From assembly GCF_902497785.1 (NCBI RefSeq), contig NZ_CABVHK010000021.1, positions 1 through 64,000 on the forward strand: a DNA stretch of 64,000 nt, given 5' to 3'. Each line of letters begins with the position of its first letter. Positions within the stretch are counted from its first letter, which is position 1. Origin of the DNA: Pseudomonas fluorescens (GTDB taxonomy: Bacteria; Pseudomonadota; Gammaproteobacteria; Pseudomonadales; Pseudomonadaceae). The translations under genes were made by a program, and so were the position numbers. Shown in pieces: positions 8,215 to 16,908 of the stretch. The notes under the pieces are model-generated. The model worked only from the letters and a program-made list of their open reading frames with translations, ran no database searches and had not been told where the DNA came from.

Positions 8215-9087
8215 TTAACCGCTCTGTGCGAACTCTTCTCGCAACATCGCCACGAACGCCTCTCGCGCCGGGTGCACCCCGGCGTTTTCATGCCAGTAAA
8301 ACAGGTTTTCGATGGCGGTCAGCTCGGGGAATTCATAGCCCGTGCACCCCGCGCCTTTGGCGAACTGATCGAACACCCCTTTGGGCACCAGCGCCACCCC
8401 CGCCCCGGCGCTGACGCAACCGACAATCGCGCCGTAGCTGGCCAGGCTGACAATCGGCAACACCTGCCCTTGCCGTAATAACCAATGCTCCAGCGCCGCG
8501 CGATAGGGGCAACCCTGAGGCCACATGAACACGGTCTTGTCCTGCAAATCGGCGATGCCATGCACCGGCCCCAGGGACGTCGAGGCAATCAGCAACAGCT
8601 CTTCGTGGTACATCGGCGTGCGTTTGAGGTGCGAGCGCTCCACATCCACCGCAACAATGGCGCCGTCGAGACGGTGGCTGAGCGTGTCATCGAGCAATTG
8701 GCTCCAGCTGCCGGTGGTCAGCTCCAGCGCCACCGCCGGATAACGCTTGTGGAACTTGGCAAGCAAGCGCGGCAATCGACCGGTGGCCGAAGACTCGATG
8801 GCGCCGATGCGCAGCGGGCCGGACGGTTCGGCAGCGGGATCGACCGCGCGCTTGGCTTCAGCGGTCAGGGCGAGAATCTTCGAGGCGTACGCCAGGAAGG
8901 TCTGCCCTGACGGACTGATACGCAGCCCCCTGCCCTCGCGCAAAAACAGCGCGACGCCCAGCTCGGTCTCCAGCGCCTTGATCCGCGCCGTGATGTTCGA
9001 CGGCACGCAATGCAGTAACTCGGCCGCCCGGGCGATGCTGCCAACGTCGGCAACGGTCTTGAACATGCGAATCTGCGCCAGCTCCAT
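8215..9087 (-). CDS. LysR family transcriptional regulator
   Basis: The 290-residue regulator has an N-terminal winged HTH (MELAQIRMFKTVADVGSIARAAELLHCVPSNITARI, seen in pieces within residues 1-60) and a C-terminal LysR substrate domain (SGPLRIGAIESSATGRLPRLLAKF onward). It is divergent from the EamA exporter gene starting at 9184, with about 96 bases between the starts, so it most likely controls that exporter and itself. The effector is unknown. The HTH carries VPSNITARIKALE instead of the usual TQPAVSRQI, a less common recognition helix found in PtrR-like members. Confidence 0.92.
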   Translation of the reverse strand: MELAQIRMFKTVADVGSIARAAELLHCVPSNITARIKALETELGVALFLREGRGLRISPSGQTFLAYASKILALTAEAKRAVDPAAEPSGPLRIGAIESSATGRLPRLLAKFHKRYPAVALELTTGSWSQLLDDTLSHRLDGAIVAVDVERSHLKRTPMYHEELLLIASTSLGPVHGIADLQDKTVFMWPQGCPYRAALEHWLLRQGQVLPIVSLASYGAIVGCVSAGAGVALVPKGVFDQFAKGAGCTGYEFPELTAIENLFYWHENAGVHPAREAFVAMLREEFAQSG

Positions 9088-9183
9088 ACATCACCTAAAG
9101 TGAACAGTTGACGCAGTATAAGTCAGTTGTGGTGAGCACTTCGAATTCTGATACTCGATGCATCTGCCCACAGGTGCCCGACC

Positions 9184-10095
9184 ATGCAACCGCTCACAGC
9201 CGCCTACCCCTCCCGCATTAAAATCATTCTGGCCATGGCATTCGTCGTGGCGTGCTGGGGGTATTCGCCGACCGGCATTAATATTGGCTTGCAGGCCTAC
9301 GACCCCGGGCACCTGGCGTTGCTGCGGTTTCTCCTGGCGTCGGCGTTCATGGCGGTAGTGGCGGCCTTCAGAGGCATCAGCCTGCCCAACCTTCGCGACT
9401 TGCCGCTGCTGTTCGGTCTCGGCTTTTTTGCGGTGAGCCTGCATCACGTGGCGCTCAATTTTGGCCAGCAAGGGGTCAGCGCCGGCGCATCCAGTGTGTT
9501 GGCGCAATCCACACCGTTGTTCAGCACGCTGCTGGCGCGCTTTGTGCTCAAGGACCGGGTCAGCGTCTGGCGCTGGAGCTGCGTTTTTCTAGGCTTGATC
9601 GGCGTGGTGATTGTGGTGGCCGGTGATCGCGGCGTGGGCAGCATCGACGCCCACGGTCTGTTGATCCTGCTGGCGGCAGTGTCCTGGAGTTTCTATTTTG
9701 CGCTGCAGAAGCATCACTCAGGGCGTTACGACGGGCTGACACTGGTGTGTTACACGGTGTGGTCGGGCACGGTGTTGTTATTGGTGTATTGGCCGGGGCT
9801 GGCGGCGCAAGTGCTCAATGCCCCGCTGCATGTGCAGATGGCGGTGCTGGCGCTGGGCGTGTTTCCAAGTGCGTTGGCCTACCTGGCGTGGGCGTTTGTG
9901 CTGGCGCACATTGATCTGACCCGCGCGACGATGACGCTGTATCTGGTGCCACCGACGGCGATGGGGATTGCGTCGTTGGCGCTGGGGGAACGGCCGACGG
10001 TGATGATTGTTGTGGGGGGTGTGGTGGTGCTGGTCAGTGTTTTGGCGTTGAATCTGGAGCGACGGCCGCTGGTGAATCCGGTGGCGGGTGTTTAG
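9184..10095 (+). CDS. EamA/DMT superfamily transporter
   Basis: The 303-residue protein has about ten transmembrane helices arranged as two EamA repeats, the first beginning IILAMAFVVACWGYSPTG and the second around HGLLILLAAVSWSFYFALQ. This architecture marks drug/metabolite exporters such as RhaT- or YdcZ-unrelated EamA permeases, often exporting amino acids or toxic metabolites from the cytoplasm. The divergent LysR gene is the probable regulator. AGGTG lies about 8 bases before the ATG. Substrate cannot be inferred. Confidence 0.9.
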   Translation: MQPLTAAYPSRIKIILAMAFVVACWGYSPTGINIGLQAYDPGHLALLRFLLASAFMAVVAAFRGISLPNLRDLPLLFGLGFFAVSLHHVALNFGQQGVSAGASSVLAQSTPLFSTLLARFVLKDRVSVWRWSCVFLGLIGVVIVVAGDRGVGSIDAHGLLILLAAVSWSFYFALQKHHSGRYDGLTLVCYTVWSGTVLLLVYWPGLAAQVLNAPLHVQMAVLALGVFPSALAYLAWAFVLAHIDLTRATMTLYLVPPTAMGIASLALGERPTVMIVVGGVVVLVSVLALNLERRPLVNPVAGV

Positions 10096-10125
10096 CCGGT
10101 ATTTGCGTGAATGCCTCTGGCGCCT

Positions 10126-10255
10126 TCGCTGGCAAGCCAGCTCCCACAGGTTTTGTGTCGATCCAAAGGTTGGGGTTTGCATAAATCCACAGGGGTCTGT
10201 GCCGATCCAAATCTTGAAATCGACACAAACCCTGTGGGAGCTGGCTTGCCTGCGA
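10126..10255. repeat. Long REP doublet, family A variant
   Basis: TCGCTGGCAAGCCAGCTCCC and the inverted CTGTGGGAGCTGGCTTGCCT bracket about 80 bases containing two GATCCAAA-type inverted segments (GTGTCGATCCAAAGG; CAAATCTTGAAATCGACAC). It is longer than the other REPINs here. Confidence 0.85.
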
Positions 10256-10286
10256 AAAACGATAACGCGGTAAACCTGCCCACAAC

Positions 10287-10316
10287 AAAAAACCCGGCAC
10301 ACTGGCCGGGTTTTGT
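10287..10316 (-). terminator. Terminator of the gene at 10317-10547
   Basis: AACCCGGC and GCCGGGTT form a stem around CACACTG, with A and T tracts on both sides. It touches the stop codon of the minus-strand gene. Confidence 0.85.
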
Positions 10317-10547
10317 TTATCGCCTGTCATCGGACAGCGGTGTCGGTTCATCCGCAGAAACAACGTCCTCATCCGCCGTCGGGTCCATCCAGTCTTCAGG
10401 CCGATCAGAATCCGCTTCAGCCGGGTCCCGCGAAGGGTTCATGCCCGGAGGCGCATCGTGATCCAGCGTCGGCTCATCAGTACCGGGCATGGGTCGGGTC
10501 GGGTCGGTCGTGAGGGTTCCACCCTGAAACGTTGATTGGTTAGCCAT
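10317..10547 (-). CDS. Small acidic, Pro/Asp-rich hypothetical protein
   Basis: The 76-residue protein starts at the ATG at 10547, with GAGGTG 5 bases upstream; a longer in-frame reading to 10688 overlaps the neighbouring gene and has no such site. The product (MANQSTFQGGTLTTDPTRPM...) is rich in Asp, Glu, Pro and Thr, with no hydrophobic core, so it is probably disordered. Similar short acidic proteins occur in other pseudomonads without known role. A terminator follows at once. No function is assigned. Confidence 0.6.
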   Translation of the reverse strand: MANQSTFQGGTLTTDPTRPMPGTDEPTLDHDAPPGMNPSRDPAEADSDRPEDWMDPTADEDVVSADEPTPLSDDRR

Positions 10548-10636
10548 GACGCACCTCATTGATGAGGTCCAGCAAATCTGGGCCGTATTCGTTGGAAACA
10601 GGCACGTGTTCGGCGTGCTATCGAGTAGACAGACGG

Positions 10637-11362
10637 TTAACCGCGATCCGCCAGAAACCGGTCCCGGCTGTTGGTCAGGTGCAGCCACATCGCCGCACGC
10701 GCCGCGTCCGCATCCTGGCGCTTGATGGCGTTGAGAATCGCCTCGTGCTCAAGGTTGGCGAGCTGGCCGAGCTTGCTCAAGTCCGCCGCGCCCCGCTCGA
10801 CGGCATTGACCCGGGTCCGGGGGATCATGGCGCTGCCCAGGTGCTGCATGATTTCGGTGAAGCACACATTGCCGGTGGCCTCGGCGATCAGCAGATGAAA
10901 ACGCTTGTCGGCTTCGACGCAGCTGTCGTTATTGGCGAGCAGGCGCTGATAGTCGTCCAGCGCTTCGCGCATCTGCGCCAGCTGTTGCTCCGTGCGACGC
11001 ATGGCCGCCAGCGCCGCGGCCTGGGTTTCCAGGCCCATGCGCAACTCCAGAATGCTGCGCACGCCCAGCGCCGTATCGACATTCAGTCGCAGTCCCTGCT
11101 CCGCCGCACGCTCAATGACAAACGTGCCGATGCCATGCCGGGTTTCCACCAGCCCGGACGCCTGCAACTTCGAGATCGCTTCGCGCACCACGGTGCGGCT
11201 GACCCCGTGCTCCTGAACGATGGTGTTCTCCGACGGCAGCTTGTCCCCGGGCAGCATCTGGCCGAGCAGGATGCTCTGGGTGAGTTTGGCGACCAGGTCA
11301 TGAGCCAGGTTGTGGGAGCGCTTGCGCGCCGGCGCGTCTAGGTCTTCTTGCATGGCGATCAT
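10637..11362 (-). CDS. FadR-type GntR regulator, probably of D-glucarate catabolism
   Basis: The 241-residue protein has an N-terminal GntR winged helix (LPSENTIVQEHGVSRTVVREAISKLQ region, here residues about 35-70) and an all-helical FCD domain with the metal-binding-type His residues (RFHLLIAEATGN; LANLEHEAILNAI). It is divergent from the sugar-acid transporter and glucarate dehydratase genes, so it probably represses them until D-glucarate (or galactarate) binds. The intergenic region holds TTGTATGACAA, which fits the FadR-family operator TNGTNNNACNA. The start could be ATG 11362 or ATG 11353; neither has a strong ribosome site. Confidence 0.88.
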   Translation of the reverse strand: MIAMQEDLDAPARKRSHNLAHDLVAKLTQSILLGQMLPGDKLPSENTIVQEHGVSRTVVREAISKLQASGLVETRHGIGTFVIERAAEQGLRLNVDTALGVRSILELRMGLETQAAALAAMRRTEQQLAQMREALDDYQRLLANNDSCVEADKRFHLLIAEATGNVCFTEIMQHLGSAMIPRTRVNAVERGAADLSKLGQLANLEHEAILNAIKRQDADAARAAMWLHLTNSRDRFLADRG

Positions 11363-11429
11363 CCGGAAGCAGGGCTGACGGAATCGTAGCACTGCACTCG
11401 GTGTGAATCTTCAGAAAATGACAGCCAGC

Positions 11430-11440
11430 TTGTATGACAA
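11430..11440. promoter_or_regulatory. FadR-family operator in the glucarate regulator/transporter gap
   Basis: TTGTATGACAA is an inverted repeat matching TNGTNNNACNA at every fixed position. A partial second copy, TTGTATGATGT, begins at 11564 within GTTGTATGATGTCTATCAAC, itself partly palindromic. Their position between divergent genes suggests binding sites for the adjacent regulator. Confidence 0.6.
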
Positions 11441-11634
11441 CACTCAAGATCGCGACTATTTAAAGCCAGATTCACATTTGCGGCGGAGAATACGAAGACT
11501 GATAACAGCGACGTACGGCTTGATATTGTTGAACCAAAGGTCTTGCAGGATGAAAAAACGCAGTTGTATGATGTCTATCAACACGCAACACCTAGCAACA
11601 CCCCGCATAAAAATAATCAGTGGGAGAAAACCAA

Positions 11635-12990
11635 GTGAAACCATCCGTCTCAGGGATGCACGACGACGCCGATTCGGTGTTGAAGTCTGCCATCTCGAAA
11701 GTGAAACGCCACGTTCTGCCGCTGTTCGTAATCATGTTCATCGTCAACTACATCGACCGCGTGAACATCGGCTTCGTCCGCGCGCACATGGAACATGACT
11801 TGGGCATCGGCGCGGCCGCCTATGGCTTCGGTGCCGGCCTGTTCTTCATCGGTTACGCGCTGTTCGAAGTCCCCTCCAACATCCTCCTGCAAAAAGTCGG
11901 CGCGCGCATCTGGCTGACCCGCATCATGTTCACCTGGGGCATCGTCGCCACCTGCATGGCGTTTATCCAGAACGAAACCCACTTCTACATCCTGCGTTTT
12001 CTGCTGGGCGTGGCCGAAGCCGGGTTCTTTCCGGGGGTGATTTATTACTTCACGCGTTGGTTGCCTGGTGTGGAACGCGGCAAGGCGATTGCGATTTTCC
12101 TCAGCGGTTCGGCCATCGCTTCGTTGATCTCCGGCCCGCTGTCCGGCTTGCTCCTGCAAATCAGCGGGTTCGGCATGCACGGCTGGCAGTGGATGTATTT
12201 CATTGAAGGCATGTTCTCTGTCGGCCTCTGTGTGTTTGTCTGGTTCTGGCTCGACTCCAAACCCCACGACGCCAAATGGCTGAGCCGCGAAGAGCAGGAC
12301 GCGCTGGTCAAAGCCATCGACGAAGAACAACTGGCCCGCGAAGCCGCAACCCCGATCAAACCGTCGCTGGGCACGCTGCTCAAGGATCGCCAGATCATCC
12401 TGTTCTGCCTGATCTACTTCTTCATTCAGCTGACCATTTATGCCGCGACCTTCTGGCTGCCGAGCATCATCAAGAAGATGGGCGACCTCAGCGACATTCA
12501 GGTCGGGCTGTTCAACTCGATCCCGTGGTTACTGTCGATTGTCGGCATGTACGCCTTCGCTTCGTTGTCGGCGAAATGGAAACACCAGCAAGCCTGGGTC
12601 GCCGCTGCCCTGCTGATCGCTGCCGCGGGGATGTTTATGTCCACCACCGGCGGGCCGATCTTCGCCTTCGTGGCGATCTGCTTCGCGGCGCTGGGTTTCA
12701 AATCGGCTTCTTCACTGTTCTGGCCGATTCCCCAGGCTTACCTCGATGCACGGATCGCCGCCGGTGTGATCGCGCTGATCAACTCGGTGGGCAACCTCGG
12801 CGGCTTCGTCGCGCCGACCACCTTCGGCCTGCTGGAAGAACACACCGGTTCGATTCAGGGCGGGCTGTACGGGTTGGCCGCGACCTCGATCATTGCCGCG
12901 ATCATCGTCTTCGCCGCACGCAATACACCGAAACCTGCACCGGCCGTTGCGCTGGGCAAACCCACGCCTGAGCACGGTTTACAAGGATAA
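11635..12990 (+). CDS. gudP: MFS transporter, probably D-glucarate/galactarate permease
   Basis: The 451-residue protein is an anion:cation symporter-family MFS permease (12 helices; NYIDRVNIGFV and RFLLGVAEAGFFPGVIYY are the family motifs in helices 1 and 4). Such permeases import sugar acids and related anionic compounds. It lies four bases upstream of the glucarate dehydratase gene, so D-glucarate is the likely substrate, although the family's specificity cannot be read from sequence alone. The start is taken as GTG 11635, 8 bases after GGGAG; an ATG at codon 8 is an alternative. Confidence 0.85.
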   Translation: MKPSVSGMHDDADSVLKSAISKVKRHVLPLFVIMFIVNYIDRVNIGFVRAHMEHDLGIGAAAYGFGAGLFFIGYALFEVPSNILLQKVGARIWLTRIMFTWGIVATCMAFIQNETHFYILRFLLGVAEAGFFPGVIYYFTRWLPGVERGKAIAIFLSGSAIASLISGPLSGLLLQISGFGMHGWQWMYFIEGMFSVGLCVFVWFWLDSKPHDAKWLSREEQDALVKAIDEEQLAREAATPIKPSLGTLLKDRQIILFCLIYFFIQLTIYAATFWLPSIIKKMGDLSDIQVGLFNSIPWLLSIVGMYAFASLSAKWKHQQAWVAAALLIAAAGMFMSTTGGPIFAFVAICFAALGFKSASSLFWPIPQAYLDARIAAGVIALINSVGNLGGFVAPTTFGLLEEHTGSIQGGLYGLAATSIIAAIIVFAARNTPKPAPAVALGKPTPEHGLQG

Positions 12991-12994
12991 GAAA

Positions 12995-14338
12995 ATGAAC
13001 ACACAAGACACTGCAAAAGCGCCGATCATCACCAGCATGCAAGTGGTGCCAGTGGCCGGTCACGATGGCATGCTGCTCAACCTGAGCGGCGCCCACGGCC
13101 CGTTTTTCACCCGCAACATCGTGATCCTCAAGGACAACGCCGGCCACACCGGGGTCGGTGAAGTGCCGGGCGGCGAACGGATTCGCCAGACCCTGGAAGA
13201 CGCCCGCTCGCTGGTCGTCGGCAGCCCGATCGGTACGTATCAGAAGATCCTCAATCAAGTGCGCCAGACCTTCGCTGACCGCGATGCCGGCGGTCGCGGT
13301 TTGCAGACCTTCGACCTGCGCATCACCATTCACGCGGTCACCGGGCTGGAAGCGGCGTTGCTCGATTTGCTCGGTCAGCACCTCGACGTGCCGGTCGCGG
13401 CATTGCTTGGCGAAGGTCAGCAGCGTGATGAAGTGAAGATGCTGGGTTATCTGTTTTACGTCGGTGATCGCGATCAGACTGACCTGACCTATCGCAGCGA
13501 ACCGGAGGCGGACAATGACTGGTTCCGCGTGCGTCACGAAAAAGCCATGACCGCCGACGCCGTGGTGCGCCTCGCTGAAGCGGCTCACGCTCGTTATGGC
13601 TTCAAGGACTTCAAACTCAAGGGCGGCGTGTTGAGCGGCGATGAGGAAATCCAGGCCGTCACCGCTTTGGCCGAACGCTTCCCGGATGCGCGCATCACCC
13701 TCGATCCAAACGGTGCCTGGTCGCTCAAAGAAGCGATCCGCCTGTGCCGCGACCAACATCATGTGCTGGCTTACGCCGAAGATCCCTGCGGCGCGGAAAA
13801 CGGTTATTCCGGCCGCGAAGTCATGGCAGAGTTTCGTCGCGCGACGGGGCTGAAAACCGCGACCAACATGATCGCCACCGACTGGCGGGAAATGGGCCAC
13901 GCGATCCAGTTGCAGTCGGTGGACATCCCGCTGGCTGACCCGCATTTCTGGACCATGCAGGGCTCGGTGCGGGTGGCGCAGATGTGCCATGAATGGGGCC
14001 TGACCTGGGGTTCGCATTCCAACAACCACTTCGACATTTCCCTGGCGATGTTCACCCACGTCGCGGCCGCGGCACCGGGTGAAATCACTGCGATCGACAC
14101 CCACTGGATCTGGCAGGACGGCCAGCGCCTGACCAAGGCGCCGCTGCAAATCGTCGACGGTTGCGTGCAAGTGCCGAAAAAACCGGGTCTGGGCGTGGAG
14201 CTGGACATGGATCAGCTGGCCAAGGCCCATGAGCTGTACAAAGGCATGGGGCTGGGTGCGCGGGATGACAGCGTGGCGATGCAGTTCCTGATTCCGGGGT
14301 GGACCTTCGATAACAAGCGGCCGTGCCTGGTGCGCTGA
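12995..14338 (+). CDS. gudD: Glucarate dehydratase
   Basis: The 447-residue enolase-superfamily enzyme converts D-glucarate (and often L-idarate) to 5-keto-4-deoxy-D-glucarate. Catalytic signatures are in place: the KLK pair at residues 207-209, metal ligands LDPNG (Asp237), AEDP (Glu262) and TNM (Asn291), and the general base His341 in GSHSNNHFD. Length agrees with GudD. AAGGA precedes the ATG, four bases after the transporter stop, so the two form an operon. Later pathway enzymes (KdgD, ketoglutarate semialdehyde dehydrogenase) are not in this window. Confidence 0.95.
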   Translation: MNTQDTAKAPIITSMQVVPVAGHDGMLLNLSGAHGPFFTRNIVILKDNAGHTGVGEVPGGERIRQTLEDARSLVVGSPIGTYQKILNQVRQTFADRDAGGRGLQTFDLRITIHAVTGLEAALLDLLGQHLDVPVAALLGEGQQRDEVKMLGYLFYVGDRDQTDLTYRSEPEADNDWFRVRHEKAMTADAVVRLAEAAHARYGFKDFKLKGGVLSGDEEIQAVTALAERFPDARITLDPNGAWSLKEAIRLCRDQHHVLAYAEDPCGAENGYSGREVMAEFRRATGLKTATNMIATDWREMGHAIQLQSVDIPLADPHFWTMQGSVRVAQMCHEWGLTWGSHSNNHFDISLAMFTHVAAAAPGEITAIDTHWIWQDGQRLTKAPLQIVDGCVQVPKKPGLGVELDMDQLAKAHELYKGMGLGARDDSVAMQFLIPGWTFDNKRPCLVR

Positions 14339-14360
14339 CCCTCCAGCAACACAGAAATCC

Positions 14361-14450
14361 TGTGGGAGCGAGCCTGCTCGCGAAGAGGCTGTCACCTTCG
14401 ACATTCATGTTGAATGACACACCGCATTCGCGAGCAGGCTCGCTCCCACA
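14361..14450. repeat. REPIN, family A
   Basis: GTGGGAGCGAGCCTGCTCGC and its inverted copy enclose about 50 bases (spacer type with TGACACACCGC). It lies between convergent gudD and ampR. Confidence 0.95.
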
Positions 14451-14469
14451 GGGGGAGTGGTGTTTTCAT

Positions 14470-15336
14470 CTATGCCGTCAGCAGCCAACCCTTGAACGCC
14501 GCCATTGCCGACGTTTCCGCACGCGATTGCAAGCGGGTCAACCAATAGCAGCCGGTGGTGATGCCGATGGCGAACGGTTGCTCGATGACACCGGCCGCCA
14601 GTTGCCGGGCGAACATCAGCGGTGGCGCCAATGCCACTCCTGCGCCTTGCAGCGCTGCCTCCATCATCGCCAGTGACGAATCGAAAACGATGCTCCGGGG
14701 CGCAGCGACGTGAGCCGGGAGGCCAGTTGCCTGAAACCACTCGGGCCATTCGTCGGTGCGGTAAGAGCGCAACAGCGTTTGCTGCAACAGATCGACCGGG
14801 GAGTGCAATTGCCGGGCAATCCCGGGCACGCACAGCACTGACAACGGCGCCTCGATCAACCGCACAGCTTCAATCCCGTGCCACGCCCCGGCACCAAAGC
14901 GAATCGCGTAATCCAGCCCTTCAGCCGCCACGTCGACTCGATTGTTGTTGGTCGACAGGCGTAAATCTATGTACGGATGTTTCATCTGGAAGTCAGCCAA
15001 TCGCGGCAACAACCAACCCACCGCGAAGGTGCCCACCGCCCCCACCGTCAGCACTTCACGAAAATGCCCACCCTCGAAACGCCCCAGTGTTTCAGCGATG
15101 CGGTCGAAGGATTCGCGCAGCACCGGCAACAAGGTCTCCCCTTCACTGGTTAGCATCAGGCCACGGGGCAGGCGTTTGAACAGCGTGACGCCGAGCTGGG
15201 CCTCCAGGCTTTTCACCTGATGACTCACCGCGGCCTGGGTGACGCACAATTCCACCGCCGCCCGGGTAAAACTCAGGTGCCGCGCGGAAGCTTCGAAGGC
15301 GCGCAATGCATTGAGGGGTAATTGAGGCCGGATCAT
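14470..15336 (-). CDS. ampR: LysR-type regulator AmpR
   Basis: The 288-residue protein reads as AmpR: its start (MIRPQLPLNALRAFEASARH), HTH (LCVTQAAVSHQVKSLEAQLG) and effector domain (TVGAVGTFAVGWLLPRLADF; NNRVDVAAEGLDYAIRFG; WLTRLQSRAETSAM) follow P. aeruginosa AmpR closely as I recall it. AmpR represses ampC when bound to UDP-MurNAc-pentapeptide and activates it with anhydromuropeptides released during beta-lactam stress. It is divergent from ampC, as in other inducible systems. It is slightly shorter at the C terminus than the P. aeruginosa protein. Confidence 0.95.
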   Translation of the reverse strand: MIRPQLPLNALRAFEASARHLSFTRAAVELCVTQAAVSHQVKSLEAQLGVTLFKRLPRGLMLTSEGETLLPVLRESFDRIAETLGRFEGGHFREVLTVGAVGTFAVGWLLPRLADFQMKHPYIDLRLSTNNNRVDVAAEGLDYAIRFGAGAWHGIEAVRLIEAPLSVLCVPGIARQLHSPVDLLQQTLLRSYRTDEWPEWFQATGLPAHVAAPRSIVFDSSLAMMEAALQGAGVALAPPLMFARQLAAGVIEQPFAIGITTGCYWLTRLQSRAETSAMAAFKGWLLTA

Positions 15337-15496
15337 GCCTTCTCCCTAGTTTTTCTAATGGCTCATGCTATTTATGGTTGTTTGTCGATTGTCGCCGCAG
15401 TGAATAGATTTGCCACGCTCATCGGCGCACCGATGGCAAAACCGCTCGGAGTGTAACGGGTACACCCGGCGAAAACTTAGGGACAGCAACTCAATC
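15337..15496. promoter_or_regulatory. ampR-ampC intercistronic control region
   Basis: The 160 bases between divergent starts must carry both promoters and the AmpR site. An inverted TAG-TTTTT-CTA lies at 15347-15357 and a GCTATTTATGG AT-rich segment near 15367. The ampR ribosome site GGGAGAAGG is next to its ATG. I cannot place the AmpR operator exactly. Confidence 0.55.
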
Positions 15497-16663
15497 ATGC
15501 ACAACTTCAAGCTCGGCAAGGTCTTGTCCTACAGCGCTTTCTCACTGCTACTCGGCACCGGTGACTGTTTCGCCGCAAACCCTACCGACCAGCAGATCGA
15601 CGCGGCGGTCAAAGACGCGGTGTTACCGGTCATGCAACAACAGAACATTCCGGGCATGGCCGTCGCGGTGACCCTCAACGGCAAAGCGCACTACTTCAGC
15701 TACGGCGTGGCCTCGAAGGAAACCGGCGCGGCAGTCAGCGAAAATACGCTGTTCGAGATCGGTTCGGTGAGCAAGACCTTCACCGCCACCCTCGCCGCCT
15801 ACGCCCAGGCCAGCGGCAAACTGTCCATGGCCGACAACGCCAGTCGTGTCCTGCCGGCGTTGCGTGGCAGCGCGTTCGACCACATCAGCGTGCTGCAACT
15901 GGGCACCTACACCGCCGGCGGCCTGCCCCTGCAATTCCCCGATGAATACGATTCGGCGGACAAGATGCTCGGCTATTTCAAACACTGGAAACCGGTTCAC
16001 CCCGCTGGCAGCCATCGACAGTATTCGAACCCCAGCCTGGGGTTGTTCGGCTATCTCGCGGCCCACAGCCTGGGTCAGCCATTTGACGTCGCAATGGAAA
16101 AAACCTTGCTGCCCAAATTCAACTTGCAGCACACCTTCCTCAAGGTGCCGCCGCAACACATGGCGCGCTACGCTCAGGGTTACAACAAGGAGGATAAGCC
16201 GGCGCGGGTCGGGCCGGGCGCACTGGCTTCAGAGGCGTACGGCCTGAAGACCAGCGCCTCGGACCTGCTGCGCTACGTCGAAGCAAACATGAAACCGTCG
16301 GCCCTTGAAGTGCCAATGCAGCAGGCAATCGCCGCAACGCATACGGGCTATTACACGGTGGATGACATGACTCAGGGCCTGGGCTGGGAACGCTACCCCT
16401 ACCCAATCCCCCTCGAAAAACTGCTCGCCGGCAATTCGGCGCAGATGACCTACGAACCCCATGAAGTCCAGTGGCTGAACCCGCCGCAACCGCAACCGCA
16501 AAACGCACTGTTCAACAAGACCGGCTCCACCAGCGGCTTTGGCGCTTACGTGGCGTATGTGCCGTCGCTGGACGTCGGCATCGTAATCCTGGCGAATAAA
16601 AACTACCCGAATCCGGAGCGGATCAAGATTGCGCATGCGATCTTCAGCAAATTGACTCACTAA
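15497..16663 (+). CDS. ampC: Class C beta-lactamase AmpC
   Basis: The 388-residue periplasmic serine beta-lactamase hydrolyses penicillins and cephalosporins. A signal peptide ends near residue 26 (after DCFA). All class C motifs are present: SVSK with the acylated Ser at residue 90, YSN at 176-178, and KTG at 341-343 followed by STSGFG. The AYGLKTSA element is the usual AYGVKTT region. A short PPQPQPQ run precedes the KTG motif, an oddity for the R2-loop side. The ATG at 15497 starts a normal AmpC precursor; upstream in-frame codons lack a ribosome site. Control by the divergent ampR is expected. Confidence 0.97.
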   Translation: MHNFKLGKVLSYSAFSLLLGTGDCFAANPTDQQIDAAVKDAVLPVMQQQNIPGMAVAVTLNGKAHYFSYGVASKETGAAVSENTLFEIGSVSKTFTATLAAYAQASGKLSMADNASRVLPALRGSAFDHISVLQLGTYTAGGLPLQFPDEYDSADKMLGYFKHWKPVHPAGSHRQYSNPSLGLFGYLAAHSLGQPFDVAMEKTLLPKFNLQHTFLKVPPQHMARYAQGYNKEDKPARVGPGALASEAYGLKTSASDLLRYVEANMKPSALEVPMQQAIAATHTGYYTVDDMTQGLGWERYPYPIPLEKLLAGNSAQMTYEPHEVQWLNPPQPQPQNALFNKTGSTSGFGAYVAYVPSLDVGIVILANKNYPNPERIKIAHAIFSKLTH

Positions 16664-16682
16664 TCCAGCACTGCTGCCCTCC

Positions 16683-16771
16683 TGTGGGAGCGAGCCTGCT
16701 CGCGAAAGCGGTCTTTCAGTCAGCAAAATTGTGACTGAGACAACGCCTTCGCGAGCAGGCTCGCTCCCACA
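16683..16771. repeat. REPIN, family A
   Basis: GTGGGAGCGAGCCTGCTCGC and its inverted copy flank a spacer with TCAGTCA...TGACTGA symmetry, directly after ampC. Confidence 0.95.
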
Positions 16772-16790
16772 GGGTAAGCGGTGCATACAA

Positions 16791-16820
16791 AAATGGGCGA
16801 CCCGTTGCGGTCGCCCATTT
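16791..16820. terminator. Terminator-like hairpin after ampC
   Basis: AAATGGGCGA and TCGCCCATTT form a perfect 10-bp stem around CCCGTTGCGG, preceded by A residues and ending in T residues; it could work on both strands. Confidence 0.75.
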
Positions 16821-16857
16821 TCGCTTGCGAAACGCCATTGACGAGTGCAGACCAATA

Positions 16858-16872
16858 TGTCCATTATGGACA
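16858..16872. promoter_or_regulatory. 15-bp palindrome upstream of the binding-protein/D-aminoacylase pair
   Basis: TGTCCATTATGGACA is symmetric apart from its central base and lies 36 bases before the ATG at 16909, a position typical of an operator overlapping a promoter. No regulator gene is adjacent, so the binding factor is unknown. Confidence 0.5.
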
Positions 16873-16908
16873 AATACATCCACATCACTCGTGATCAGGG
16901 GCTGGACA

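Noticed and set aside
12902..14404. 500-codon open frame antisense to glucarate dehydratase
   Set aside because: Catalytic residues of GudD are all on the plus strand; the antisense product is His/Gln/Arg-rich shadow sequence.
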